Source: Deltaproteobacteria bacterium (GTDB lineage Bacteria; Myxococcota_A; UBA9160; SZUA-336). From it: a DNA stretch of 64,000 bases. Positions 1-8,988 of this stretch are shown one piece after another; within the stretch, counting starts at the first letter, position 1, and each line of letters starts with the position of its first letter. Location of the stretch: NCBI GenBank assembly GCA_029261925.1, contig JAJDAJ010000093.1, forward strand, positions 23,139 to 87,138. Reading direction: 5' to 3'. A model generated the notes under the pieces. That model saw only the letters and a list, made by a program, of their open reading frames with translations. It did not search any database and was not told the origin of the DNA. Position numbers and translations under genes: made by a program.

Positions 1-300
1 CTGGGCAAGCACGAGCGGCTTCCGGTCGAGCGCGCCTACGAGCTGGGGCTCGTGACCGAGATCGTCCCGCATGACGGCCTGATGGACCGGGCCTGGGAGA
101 TCGCGGAGATCATGAACCGCAACGCGCCGCTGGCGGTTCGCGGGACCCGCCTGGCGATCCGCAAGGGACTGTCCCTGCCGATCTACGAGGCAGAGCTGCT
201 CTCCGAAGGCTACCGGCTGCGCGTGGCACAGACGGAAGATGCCCTGGAGGGCCCGAAGGCATTCCTCGAGAAGCGCGATCCGCACTGGCGAGTCCGCTAG
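1..300 (+). CDS. Enoyl-CoA hydratase/isomerase family protein, C-terminal part
   Basis: The frame is open from the first base to TAG at 298-300, giving the last 99 residues of a gene that begins outside the window. The visible part has the typical crotonase C-terminal run: an A/L-rich helix with a GLVTEIVP-like segment (residues about 16-23 of the fragment), then the NAPLAVRGTRLAIRKG helix near residues 41-56. Crotonases act on acyl-CoA thioesters in beta-oxidation. The oxyanion-hole and acid/base residues lie upstream and are not visible, so hydratase, isomerase or another activity cannot be told apart. A 37-base gap separates it from the monooxygenase downstream, so the two may be co-transcribed. 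Confidence 0.85.
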   Translation: MGKHERLPVERAYELGLVTEIVPHDGLMDRAWEIAEIMNRNAPLAVRGTRLAIRKGLSLPIYEAELLSEGYRLRVAQTEDALEGPKAFLEKRDPHWRVR

Positions 301-337
301 GCCCCCGGCGACGCGGCGGGTGTCAGAATAGGCGGCG

Positions 338-2002
338 ATGGCGATGGCTTCCCACGGACGGAGCGTGACCGGGCGGCCGGCCGGGCCGCCCGCGCTCGAC
401 TTCGACGTCGTCGTGGTCGGCGCCGGCATGTCCGGCCTCTACGCCCTGAAGGTGCTGCGCGAGCAGGGGCTCCGGGTCGTCGTGGTGGAGAAGGCGCCCG
501 GCGTCGGCGGTACCTGGTACTGGAACCGCTATCCGGGCGCGCGCTGTGACGTCCCGAGCCTCGAGTACTCGTTCGGCTTCGACCCCGATCTGGAGCAGGA
601 GTGGGTGTGGACCGAGCACTTCGCATCGCAGCCCGAGATCGAGCGGTACCTCAACCACATCGCCGACCGGTACGATCTGCGCCGCGACATCCGGCTGAAC
701 ACCGCCGTGTGCTCGGCGACGTTCGACGAGGCGAGCGATTCGTGGGCCGTGGAGACCGAGGCGGGCGACCGCCTCCGTGCTCGCTTCTGCATCATGGCCA
801 CCGGTGGCCTGTCCGCTCCGAACCGTCCGCCCTTCCCGGGGATCGACCGCTTCGGGGGCACGGTCGTCCAGACCAGCCTCTGGCCCGAGCAGGGCGTCGA
901 GCTCGAGGGCAGGCGCATCGGCATCATCGGTACCGGATCTTCGGGTGTGCAGTCGATCCCCGAGCTGGCCAGGGTGGCCGCGCACCTGACGGTGTTCCAG
1001 CGAACGCCGACGTTCACCTGGCCCTCGCACAACAAACTGCTGACGGCCGGGGAGCAGGCCGCGGTCAAGAAGCGTTACCGGGAGATCCGACGCGAGCAGG
1101 CGAGGTCGCCCAGCGGCACCGCCGGCACGACCGGCGCGCTGAGCTTCCAGGTTCCCATCGACGACCGTGAGATCCTCGCGAGCACGCCGGAGGAGCGCGA
1201 GGCGGTGCTGGGCGAGTTCGGCTTCAGCGCCTGCCGCGTCTGGGTCGATACCGCTCGAGATCTCGAGGCCAACGAGATGGCCGTCGAGCTCTTCCGCGAG
1301 ATGGTCCGGCGAACGGTGAAGGACCCGGAGCTGGCCGAGGCACTGTCGCCCCGGGGCTATCCGCTGGGCTGCAAGCGGCCGGTGATCGACGCGGGCTACT
1401 TCGACACGTTCAACCGCGACAATGTGAGCCTCGTCGATCTCCGGGAGGACGGGATCGAGGAGATCACGTCCACCGGCATCCGCACCGCGCAGGGTCACGT
1501 GGAGCTCGACGTGATCGTGCTCGCCACGGGCTTCGACGCCATGACGGGTGCCCTGACGCGCATGGACATCCGCGGGCGCGACGGGCGACTGCTGCGCGAC
1601 GACTGGGCCGACCGGCCGCGGACGTACCTCGGCGTTTCCATGGCCGGATACCCGAACCTGTTCGTCAGCGTCGGTCCCGGCAGCCCGTCCGTGCTGGCGA
1701 GCTATCCGACCCAGATCGAGCTGCAGCTCGGATGGATCGCCGCGCTCCTGCGCCATGCCTTCGAGAAGGGCTTCACCTTCGTCGAGGCCGACGCCGCCTA
1801 CCAGGATGCCTGGTGTGACCACGTCGACGCGGTGGCCGAGGGCACGATGTTCACCGCGCCGAGCTGCAACTCCTGGTACAACGGTCAGAACGTCGAGGGC
1901 AAGCCCCGCGTGTTCCTTCCGTACGCCGGCGGTCTGACGGTCTACATGGAGCGCTGCAACGCCGCCGCCGGCAACGGGTACGAGGGATTCTCGATCCGTT
2001 GA
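338..2002 (+). CDS. Flavin-binding monooxygenase (Baeyer-Villiger type, group-like)
   Basis: A 554-residue FAD/NADPH monooxygenase, likely soluble, inserting oxygen into a ketone or related substrate. The FAD Rossmann motif GAGMSG is at residues 29-34, followed by the GVGGTWYWNRYPGARCD segment typical of cyclohexanone-monooxygenase-like proteins (about 55-71). The NADPH Rossmann motif GTGSSG is at 198-203. The family fingerprint FxGxxxHxxxW falls at residues 172-182 but reads F-G-G-T-V-V-Q-T-S-L-W, with Gln178 in place of the conserved His. That His is important for Baeyer-Villiger activity in characterised members, so the reaction may differ. The ATG at 338 follows an AGGCGG element; a second Met two codons later is possible. 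It is convergent with the acyl-CoA synthetase that ends at 2030. Confidence 0.88.
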   Translation: MAMASHGRSVTGRPAGPPALDFDVVVVGAGMSGLYALKVLREQGLRVVVVEKAPGVGGTWYWNRYPGARCDVPSLEYSFGFDPDLEQEWVWTEHFASQPEIERYLNHIADRYDLRRDIRLNTAVCSATFDEASDSWAVETEAGDRLRARFCIMATGGLSAPNRPPFPGIDRFGGTVVQTSLWPEQGVELEGRRIGIIGTGSSGVQSIPELARVAAHLTVFQRTPTFTWPSHNKLLTAGEQAAVKKRYREIRREQARSPSGTAGTTGALSFQVPIDDREILASTPEEREAVLGEFGFSACRVWVDTARDLEANEMAVELFREMVRRTVKDPELAEALSPRGYPLGCKRPVIDAGYFDTFNRDNVSLVDLREDGIEEITSTGIRTAQGHVELDVIVLATGFDAMTGALTRMDIRGRDGRLLRDDWADRPRTYLGVSMAGYPNLFVSVGPGSPSVLASYPTQIELQLGWIAALLRHAFEKGFTFVEADAAYQDAWCDHVDAVAEGTMFTAPSCNSWYNGQNVEGKPRVFLPYAGGLTVYMERCNAAAGNGYEGFSIR

Positions 2003-2029
2003 CCCGCCGCGCAGGTCAGCCCGCGTAGC

Positions 2030-3541
2030 TCAGGGTCGATCCCGTACGGGGCTCGCAGCAGCGTCGTGCGGCTCCTGGAACAGGGCGCGCACGGCCCGCA
2101 GATCCGGCTTCATCGAGGTGGTCCGGGGCAGGGCGTCCGTGACCCGGTAGCGTACGGGTGCGTGGACCGAGCTGAGCCGGCGCCTGACGTGCGCGTCGAG
2201 CTCGTCCTGCGTCGGGGCATCCGCCCCCTTTCGAAGCTCCAGCGCGGTCGCCGGCACGTGCCCGAGCCGCGAGTCGGGGATGCCCACGGTCGCGGCGTCC
2301 AGGATGCCGGGGTGCTCTCGGAGCACGTCGTCGATCTTCTCGGGCAGGACCTTGAAGCCTCCACGCACGATCACCCCGTCGCCACGGCCCCTGTGGAAGA
2401 CGAAGTCGTCCTCGTCGATCATCGCCAGGTCGGTCGTGCGGATCCACTCGGGCCCGATGTCGGGGAGACGCGCCTCCAGGTATCCCTGCTCTCCGCGCGG
2501 GAGCTCCCGGCCCGTGTCCGGGTCGACGACGCGGAGCTCGACCCCTGCGAAGGGGCGGCCCATCGCCCCGCGCTTGGAGCGCGAGTACTTCTCGTGCAGC
2601 TCTGGCGTCCACGAGACCAGCGTCCCGCAGAACTCCGTCGCTCCGTAGGCCCAGATCACCTTGATCCCGTAGACGCGCTCGAACTCCTCCTGGAGCTCTG
2701 GCGGCATCGGGGCGCTCCCCCCGTAGACGTACTCGAGGCTCGCGACCGCCGACCGCGGGACCGCGGCGTCCAGCATCATCCTCGGGATCGCGGGGGGAAC
2801 GTTGACGCTGCGCGGACGGTGCCGTCCGACCGCATCCGTCCACTCCTCCAGGTCGAACTTCTCGAGCAGGACCAGCAGCCGCTCGATCGCGAAGTCCGCC
2901 ACCAGACAGCAGGTGCCGCCGATCCCCGACAGCGGCCACCCCATGATGTCGGGGGAGGCCGTCGCATCGACGGCGCCGCCGCGGATGCTCTCCACCGCCC
3001 GGACCAGGATCCGGTTCGGGATCGCGATGCGCTTGGGAGGCCCGGTGGTTCCGCTCGACAGGATCTCGATGCCCGATTCCCTCAGGGGTGCCCGGTACGG
3101 CCCGGTGCCCAGACGCTCGAGGCCCGGCACGGGCGTCGCGGGCTCGTCGCCTCCCCAGCGCAGAGCGATGCCCACCGCCTGGCTCTCGCGTAGCTGCGCG
3201 ATGACCGGCTCGCTCCAGTCCTCGGCCTCGGCGACGACCGCCGCGAAGCCGGCGCTCGCCAGATCCCCGGCGAGGGCTTCGGGCGACTGATACGCGTACA
3301 GGTTCGAGACGGTCCGGCCGGCCTCGAGGAGCCCGAGCATGGACGCGGCGTGCGCGGGCCGGTTGCGGGCCACGATGGCCACGGGCGCATCCTCCGGCAC
3401 ACCCGCGCGGCCGAGCTCGCGGATCAGGGCGTCGGCCAGACCCGAGACAGCGCCGCAGGTGATCTCCTGGCGGCGGAACTCCAGGGCGACCCGCTGCGGA
3501 TCCCGGCGAAGGGCCTTGCCGATCTGCTCCTGCACATCCAT
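2030..3541 (-). CDS. AMP-dependent acyl-CoA synthetase/ligase
   Basis: A 503-residue adenylate-forming enzyme that activates a carboxylic acid to its CoA thioester through an acyl-AMP. The P-loop-like motif SSGTTGPPK is at residues 162-170, the A5 motif YGATE at 299-303, the TTD adenylate motif at 369-371, and the putative catalytic lysine in PRTTSMKPD at residue 478. It is the last gene of a minus-strand run with two acyl-CoA dehydrogenases upstream (31-base gap), so it probably supplies the CoA ester that the dehydrogenases oxidise. Substrate is unknown; short length and domain order fit medium/aromatic-acid ligases. Confidence 0.9.
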   Translation of the reverse strand: MDVQEQIGKALRRDPQRVALEFRRQEITCGAVSGLADALIRELGRAGVPEDAPVAIVARNRPAHAASMLGLLEAGRTVSNLYAYQSPEALAGDLASAGFAAVVAEAEDWSEPVIAQLRESQAVGIALRWGGDEPATPVPGLERLGTGPYRAPLRESGIEILSSGTTGPPKRIAIPNRILVRAVESIRGGAVDATASPDIMGWPLSGIGGTCCLVADFAIERLLVLLEKFDLEEWTDAVGRHRPRSVNVPPAIPRMMLDAAVPRSAVASLEYVYGGSAPMPPELQEEFERVYGIKVIWAYGATEFCGTLVSWTPELHEKYSRSKRGAMGRPFAGVELRVVDPDTGRELPRGEQGYLEARLPDIGPEWIRTTDLAMIDEDDFVFHRGRGDGVIVRGGFKVLPEKIDDVLREHPGILDAATVGIPDSRLGHVPATALELRKGADAPTQDELDAHVRRRLSSVHAPVRYRVTDALPRTTSMKPDLRAVRALFQEPHDAAASPVRDRP

Positions 3542-3572
3542 CAGCGGTCGTCCCGGAACAGGGTCGGGCCGG

Positions 3573-4721
3573 CTAGCTGCGGCCGGGAGGGCTCAGCAGG
3601 GCATCTGCGGCTCGATCCCGGTGCCAGCGCGAATCGCCGAGCAACGCCTGGTTGAGCAGGGCTCGCTTGAGATAGAGGTGGCAATCGTACTCCCAGGTGA
3701 ATCCCACTCCGCCGTGCATCTGCACTCCTTCCCGGGCCACGTGGGCGTAGCCGTCCGCCGCGAAGAACTTGGCCTCCGAGGCGGCGATTCGCGTCTCGTC
3801 CTGCTCGCTGGCAAAGGCCTCGAGAGCCCGTTCGACGCTGACCGCGCTGCCCTCGACACGCATCATCATGTCCACGCAGCGGTGCTTCAGCGCCTGGAAG
3901 CTGGCGACGGGACGATCGAACTGCTGACGTTGCTTGGTGTAGGCGACCGTCGACTCGAGTACCTGGCCTGCGCCTCCCGCACTGTCGCAGGCGAGAGCGA
4001 TGGCACCCAGGTCGATGAGCTTCTCGCGCAGCTTCGCACCCCGGGACGGATCGCCGAGCATCGCTTCCCGGGGTACGACGACATCGCGCAGCTCGAGGCG
4101 CGAGAAGCGGCGTGTCGGATCGAAGAGGGGCTGTGGCGTGATCTCCAGCGACTCCAGCCCGGCGTCGAGGATGACCAGCGCAACGCCTCCGTCCCGGGAT
4201 CGGGCAGCGACCAGGATCAGCTCGGCCACGTCCGCGTCCGGTACGTACTCGGCGGTCCCGCGCAGCGAGATCTCCGCCCCCCGGTCCACGATCTCCAGCC
4301 CCAGGCTCCCTGCCTCGCACCGGCCTGCACGTCCCACGAGAGCTGCGCTGGCCAGCAGATCGCCCGCTGCAATGCGCGGCAGCATCCGGGAGCGCTGATC
4401 GGGACGGCCCGCCATCAGCAGGGCGCCCCCGAACAGGACCACCGACGGCACGAAGGCGCAGGGGACGAGTCCGCGTCCGAGCTCCTGCATCACCACGCCC
4501 AGCTCGACCAGAGTGGCGCCCGCGCCACCGAGCTCCTCCGGGATTGCGAGTCCGGTCCAGCCCAGCCCCGAGAGCAGCTCCCAGAGCTTCGCGTCGTGCC
4601 CGGTGGGCTGGTCCATCGCCTGCCTCGTCCGCTCGGGCCCGGCCTCTCGATCCAGCACTTCACGGATCGCCTCGCGCAGCTCCTGCGGGTCGAGCTCGGC
4701 GGTGCGTGTTCGCCGGATCAT
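3573..4721 (-). CDS. Acyl-CoA dehydrogenase, likely beta-type subunit of a heteromeric enzyme
   Basis: A 382-residue flavoprotein of the acyl-CoA dehydrogenase family, introducing a 2,3-double bond in an acyl-CoA. It has the all-alpha N-terminal domain, a short beta domain around residues 115-220, and the C-terminal segment MHGGVGFTWEYDCHLYLKR, which is the form seen in FadE subunits that pair with a second, different subunit. It overlaps the neighbouring dehydrogenase gene by four bases (ATGA), which points to translational coupling. Together they resemble the alpha2beta2 dehydrogenases known from steroid side-chain degradation. A stand-alone homotetramer remains possible. Confidence 0.88.
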   Translation of the reverse strand: MIRRTRTAELDPQELREAIREVLDREAGPERTRQAMDQPTGHDAKLWELLSGLGWTGLAIPEELGGAGATLVELGVVMQELGRGLVPCAFVPSVVLFGGALLMAGRPDQRSRMLPRIAAGDLLASAALVGRAGRCEAGSLGLEIVDRGAEISLRGTAEYVPDADVAELILVAARSRDGGVALVILDAGLESLEITPQPLFDPTRRFSRLELRDVVVPREAMLGDPSRGAKLREKLIDLGAIALACDSAGGAGQVLESTVAYTKQRQQFDRPVASFQALKHRCVDMMMRVEGSAVSVERALEAFASEQDETRIAASEAKFFAADGYAHVAREGVQMHGGVGFTWEYDCHLYLKRALLNQALLGDSRWHRDRAADALLSPPGRS

Positions 4722-5920
4722 CGGGGCTCCCGGGGCATGCCCAGGACCTGCTCACTGATGATGTTGCGCTGGATCTCGTTGGTGCCGGCCGAGATCGTCC
4801 ACGTGTACGAGTTCAGGAAGTCGAGCTCCCACACGCCCGACACGTAGGGTCCGGCTCCCAGCCAGGGGGCCAGCTCCTGGGCCGCCATTCCCCCGAGCTC
4901 GGCGCAGTACCGCGTGAATCGCTGCAGGATCTCGCTGTAGTAGAGCTTGATGATCGACGACTCGGGCCCCTCGCCGCCGGTGTGGAGCAGCTCCGAGAGC
5001 ATCCGGTTGACCAGCAGACGGAGATTGACGATCTCGGCGTGAAGGTCGACGAGATCGCGGCGCACGCCCGTGTCCTCGATCGCCGGCTTCCCTCCCGGCC
5101 CCGGCGTGCTGCGCGCGAGCTCGACGAGCATCTGGAATGCCACCCGCAGCTGCTCGGCCGGCATCAGGAGGATCATGCTCCGCTCGGTCGACAGCGTGGA
5201 GTTCGCGATGCGCCAGCCCTGGTTCTCCTCGCCGATCCGGCAGTCGACAGGGATCTCGACGTCGGTCAGGAAGAGCTCGCAGAACTCCTCGCGGGAGGTG
5301 AGATCCCGGATGGGCCGGATCTCGACTCCAGGAGTCTCGAGGTCGAGCAGGAAGTAGGAGATCCCCCTGTGCTTGGGCGCATCGGGGTCGGTCCGTGCGA
5401 GGAGCAGGCAGTGTCGAGCGTGCATCGCGTACGTCGACCACACCTTCTGTCCGTTCACCACGTAGACATCGCCCCGCCGCTCGGCGCGCGTGCGCAGCGA
5501 CGCGAGATCGGATCCGGCGCTCGGCTCCGAGAAGCCCTGACACCAGATCTCGCCCTCGTCCAGGATCGCGGGCAGGTGGCGCCGCCTCTGCTCCTCCGTA
5601 CCCGCGTGGACGAGTGCGCCGTACGTGTGGAAGAGGGAGATGAGGTAGACGCCGAGGCGCGGCGCGCCGGCGCGCGCCATCTCCTCGGCGATCACGACCT
5701 GCTCGAGGAGCGTGTACTCACGCCCGGTCCACTCGGACGACCAGTGCGGCGCCGCCAGCCCGGCTTGCCTGAGCTCTGCCAGCCACTCTCGCTGGAAGAC
5801 CAGGCTCTCCTCGACCGAAGCCCCCGTCATGCGGGCCACCCAGCCGACGGGCACATGGTCCTGGCACCATGCGCGGATCTCTCGCCGGAAGTCGGAGAGT
5901 GCCTCGAGCTCGGCTAGCAT
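4718..5920 (-). CDS. Acyl-CoA dehydrogenase, likely alpha-type subunit
   Basis: About 400 residues if translation begins at the ATG at 5920, where sequence similarity to the family (MLAELEALSDFRREIRAW) begins; an in-frame ATG at 5983 would add 21 unconserved residues. The middle domain has the FAD/substrate motif EPSAGSDLASLRTRA, and the C-terminus has the SAGTNEIQRNIISEQVLG signature of FAD-binding acyl-CoA dehydrogenases. It is the first gene of the three-gene minus-strand operon ending at 2030 and overlaps the next dehydrogenase by four bases. The region upstream contains a 10-base palindrome at 5980-5989 shared with the divergent amidohydrolase gene. Confidence 0.9.
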   Translation of the reverse strand: MLAELEALSDFRREIRAWCQDHVPVGWVARMTGASVEESLVFQREWLAELRQAGLAAPHWSSEWTGREYTLLEQVVIAEEMARAGAPRLGVYLISLFHTYGALVHAGTEEQRRRHLPAILDEGEIWCQGFSEPSAGSDLASLRTRAERRGDVYVVNGQKVWSTYAMHARHCLLLARTDPDAPKHRGISYFLLDLETPGVEIRPIRDLTSREEFCELFLTDVEIPVDCRIGEENQGWRIANSTLSTERSMILLMPAEQLRVAFQMLVELARSTPGPGGKPAIEDTGVRRDLVDLHAEIVNLRLLVNRMLSELLHTGGEGPESSIIKLYYSEILQRFTRYCAELGGMAAQELAPWLGAGPYVSGVWELDFLNSYTWTISAGTNEIQRNIISEQVLGMPREPR

Positions 5921-5979
5921 CGCTCGGCCCAGGATACCGGTTTCCCCCCGGTCAGGGCAGCACGGAATGCCGGCTCCTG

Positions 5980-5989
5980 TCATATATGA
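5980..5989. promoter_or_regulatory. Palindromic TCATATATGA in divergent intergenic region
   Basis: A perfect 10-base palindrome, strikingly AT-rich for this genome, lies between the divergently transcribed acyl-CoA dehydrogenase operon and the amidohydrolase at 6103. It could be a repressor operator (TetR- or GntR-like) or simply an AT-rich promoter core. No regulator gene is adjacent, so this is inference from position and symmetry only. Confidence 0.3.
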
Positions 5990-6102
5990 AATGGCGAGTG
6001 GGGACGGCTCGCGATCGAGACGCCCGTGTGAAGCCCACGGTCGACTAGACTCCAGCGTCTCCCGCGGCGGTCGTGTCGCATCTGCGGAAGGGAGCGAGCG
6101 GA

Positions 6103-7578
6103 ATGTCGACCCGGAGCTTCGAGATCCGATCCGGTCTCGATCACCCCGTCATCGATTCGGACGGTCACTGGGCAGAGCTGTTCCCGGTGCTGTTCGAGTA
6201 CGTCGAGGAGATCGCCGGATCCGCCGTCCTGGAGCGCTTCCGCGCCGGGTATGGCCACCGGTTTCACGACTGGTACGAGGCGGACGCCGGGTCTCGTCGG
6301 CGGAACCGGATGCGACGTCCGTCCTACTGGGGCGTTCCGACGGGCAGCGATCGCATCGCGAGCCTGGTCCCGTCGGTGTTCCGCGAGAGTCTCGATGGCT
6401 GGGGCATCGACGTCGCCGTCGTCTATCCCACGATCGGTCTCACCCTGGCGCGAGACGTCGGTGATCGCGAGCTCGTCAACGGCGTGATCCGTGCCTACAA
6501 CGCGATGGTCGCCGATTTGTTCGCTCCGTTCTCCGATCGCATCATCCCGGTGGGTGTCGTCAGCCTCGTCGAGCCGTCGGACGCGATCGAGCAGCTCGAG
6601 CACGCCCACGCACTGGGCCTCCGGCAGGTGGTGACGGGTGGGTCCATCGTCCGGACCGTCGAGGCCGATGCGGGGTGGCAGCCGGATCCGGCCAGGCGCC
6701 GCGTCTACATCGATGGCCTCGGGCTCGACAGCCCGTACGACTACGACCCCGTATGGGCGAAGTTCAACGAGCTGAGGATCCCCGTCGCCACCCACAGCGG
6801 GAGCATGGGCTGGCCCGATCGGAGCTCACCGAGCAACTTCGTGGCCAACCATCTGGGGCACTTCGCCCAGAGCCATCACCTGTTCGCGCGCAGCCTGCTC
6901 CTGGGAGGCGTCACCCAGCGCTTTCCGGAGCTGCGCTTCGGTTTCCTGGAAGGCGGGGTGGGCTGGGCATGCAGCCTGCTCTCGGATCTCGGGGAGCACT
7001 GGGAGAAGCGCAACCGGAGGTTCCTGGACTCGCACCTGAAGCCGACGAATCTCGACCGCGACGAGCTCCGTCGGCAGCTGGAAGGCTACGCGCGCGTCCA
7101 GAGGCGCTACGCCGGAAAGATCGACGACATCATCGCGAAGAACCTGGACCAGCTCGAGTCCGACATCACGTCGGAGGAGCTCGTCGAGAGGGATCGGAAC
7201 TCGGATGACTTTGACCGGGTCGAGATCGGATCCAGCGACGAGATCGCCAGCCTCTTCCGGCGCAACTTCTACTTCGGCTGCGAAGCCGACGACCCCATGA
7301 CCGCCGTCGCATTCGATCCCCGGATGAAGATGCACCTGAAGCCGGTGCTGGGCTCCGACATCTCACACTTCGACGTGATCGATGCCACCGAGGTGGTGGC
7401 GGAGGCCCACGAGCTGGTCGAGAGCGGCCTCCTGACCGCCGAGAACTTTCGAGACTTCACGTTCTCCAACGCCGTCGGGCTCTTCGCCGGCATGAACCCG
7501 GACTTCTTCGCGGGCACGATCGTCGAGGAGGACGCGCGGCGGGAGCTCGAAGCCCTGCGCGAGCGAGACCTCGCGTGA
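6103..7578 (+). CDS. Amidohydrolase-2 family metal-dependent hydrolase/decarboxylase
   Basis: A 491-residue TIM-barrel protein of the amidohydrolase_2 (ACMS decarboxylase-like) superfamily. The N-terminus carries the metal-site strand HPVIDSDGHW, a mid-protein histidine occurs in the VATHSGSMGW segment, the FLEGGVGW strand follows, and the putative catalytic aspartate lies in the CEADDPM segment near residue 395. Such proteins hydrolyse or decarboxylate ring-cleavage products and other cyclic substrates. The start at 6103 is preferred over an in-frame ATG at 6073 because AAGGGAG lies about 10 bases upstream and family similarity starts there. The gene is longer than typical members (about 330-400 residues) owing to a helical insertion at about 310-370. 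Confidence 0.82.
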   Translation: MSTRSFEIRSGLDHPVIDSDGHWAELFPVLFEYVEEIAGSAVLERFRAGYGHRFHDWYEADAGSRRRNRMRRPSYWGVPTGSDRIASLVPSVFRESLDGWGIDVAVVYPTIGLTLARDVGDRELVNGVIRAYNAMVADLFAPFSDRIIPVGVVSLVEPSDAIEQLEHAHALGLRQVVTGGSIVRTVEADAGWQPDPARRRVYIDGLGLDSPYDYDPVWAKFNELRIPVATHSGSMGWPDRSSPSNFVANHLGHFAQSHHLFARSLLLGGVTQRFPELRFGFLEGGVGWACSLLSDLGEHWEKRNRRFLDSHLKPTNLDRDELRRQLEGYARVQRRYAGKIDDIIAKNLDQLESDITSEELVERDRNSDDFDRVEIGSSDEIASLFRRNFYFGCEADDPMTAVAFDPRMKMHLKPVLGSDISHFDVIDATEVVAEAHELVESGLLTAENFRDFTFSNAVGLFAGMNPDFFAGTIVEEDARRELEALRERDLA

Positions 7579-7654
7579 GCGAGCCACCTGCGGGCGTCGG
7601 CGTTCGAGGTCGCGCCGCTCTCCGGCCACCACGCGGCGCCCGGTCCGCGGGCGC

Positions 7655-7670
7655 CCCCGCAATCGCGGGG
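7655..7670 (+). terminator. GC-rich hairpin downstream of the amidohydrolase
   Basis: CCCCGC at 7655-7660 pairs perfectly with GCGGGG at 7665-7670 around a four-base AATC loop, and the stem can be extended by three pairs past a bulged C. It lies 76 bases after the stop codon at 7578. There is no T-tract, so intrinsic termination is uncertain; it may only be a chance product of high GC content. Confidence 0.3.
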
Positions 7671-7749
7671 CGCGCGTGTATCATGCCGCCGCGCCCGGGC
7701 GAGGGCGCGCCGATCGCCGGGGCCCGCCCGGCGTGAGCCGAATGGATTC

Positions 7750-8988
7750 ATGCCGTCCCCCGCGCTCTCGCATCTACGCATCTGCGACCTGACGGGCCAG
7801 CTGGCCGGAGCCGGAGCCACGCGGGTGCTGGCCGCATTCGGGGCCGAGGTGATCCGCGTCGAGGATCCGACGCGCAAGGGCAGGTGGGACATCCTGCGCG
7901 GGGGGGCCCCGTTCGTCGACGAGCGCAGGGGCCTCGAGCTCGGCGGCGCCTTCAACAACCACAACGTCGAGAAGAAGGGCGTGACCATCAACCTGAAGGA
8001 CCCGCGCGGTCGCGAGCTCTTTGCCGACCTGGTGCGCGTCTCCGACGCCGTCACGGAGAACTTCGCGGCGGGCGTGATGGGGCGGATGGAGCTCGGCTAC
8101 GAGGAGCTCCGCCGGATCCGCGAGGACATCATCTACGTCTCGAACTGCGGGTTCGGCCACAGCGGTCCGTACGAGTCCTTCAAGACCTGGGGGCCGATCG
8201 TGCAGGCGATGTGCGGCCTCACCTTCCTCAGCGGGCTGCCCGACCTGCCCTCCGCCGGCATCGGCTTCTCGTACATGGATCACCACGGCGGAAACATCAT
8301 GGCGGTGGCCATCCTCGCCGCGCTCGCGTACCGGAACCGGACGGGCGAGGGGCAGTGGATCGACATGGCGTGCACGGAGGCCGGAGCGACGCTGGTGGGT
8401 CCGCAGATCCTCGACTTCACCGTCAACGGCCGGCCGCTCCGTCGCCCGGGCTTGCCCCACAGCAATCACAGCCAGAGCCCCGAGATGGCTCCGCACGACA
8501 TCTACGCGACCGCGGGGGACGACAGCTGGATCGCGATCGCGTGCCGGAGCGATGACGACTGGCGGTCACTCGCCGCGGTGATCGCGGAGCCCTGGGCCGC
8601 GGAGCCGCGCTACGCGACGCTGGCGGGCCGCCTCGAGCACGAGGCCGAGCTGGACCGGCGGGTCGGCGCCTGGTGCGCGCCGCAGGATCGCTTCGCCCTC
8701 GCGGCGCGCCTCCAGGCCGCCGGGATCCCGGCGGCCGCGGTCCAGCAGCCCGGGGAGCGCATCGACCACGACCCCGGCACGGAGGCGTGGGGGCTCTGGC
8801 CCCGGGTCGAGCACCCCGAGATCGGCGAGGTCCGCGTCGATGGCCTCCCGGTCCACCTCTCCGAGACCGACTGGAGCCTGCGCCGCGGGGCGCCCTGTCT
8901 CGGCGAGCACAACGACGAGGTATTCCTCGAGCTCCTCGGACGCGATCCCGGGGAGATCGAGCGCCTGCGGGCCGACGGGGTGGTGTGA
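7750..8988 (+). CDS. CaiB/BaiF family III CoA-transferase-like subunit lacking the catalytic Asp
   Basis: A 412-residue member of the family III CoA-transferases, which move CoA between carboxylic acids. The N-terminal domain (LRICDLTGQLAGAGATRVL, then GAEVIRVEDPTRKG) and the NLKDPRGRELFADLV motif are clear. At the position of the catalytic aspartate, four residues before the conserved QA, the sequence is T-W-G-P-I-V-Q-A, so Gly148 replaces Asp. Its stop codon overlaps the start of the next, Asp-containing CoA-transferase (TGATG). This matches the arrangement of two-subunit family III transferases such as benzylsuccinate CoA-transferase, where only one subunit carries the nucleophile. Confidence 0.88.
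   Translation: MPSPALSHLRICDLTGQLAGAGATRVLAAFGAEVIRVEDPTRKGRWDILRGGAPFVDERRGLELGGAFNNHNVEKKGVTINLKDPRGRELFADLVRVSDAVTENFAAGVMGRMELGYEELRRIREDIIYVSNCGFGHSGPYESFKTWGPIVQAMCGLTFLSGLPDLPSAGIGFSYMDHHGGNIMAVAILAALAYRNRTGEGQWIDMACTEAGATLVGPQILDFTVNGRPLRRPGLPHSNHSQSPEMAPHDIYATAGDDSWIAIACRSDDDWRSLAAVIAEPWAAEPRYATLAGRLEHEAELDRRVGAWCAPQDRFALAARLQAAGIPAAAVQQPGERIDHDPGTEAWGLWPRVEHPEIGEVRVDGLPVHLSETDWSLRRGAPCLGEHNDEVFLELLGRDPGEIERLRADGVV

Noticed and set aside
5921..5983. Longer start (ATG 5983) for the acyl-CoA dehydrogenase
   Set aside because: The extra 21 residues have no family similarity, and the ATG overlaps the TCATATATGA palindrome; the start at 5920 is more consistent.
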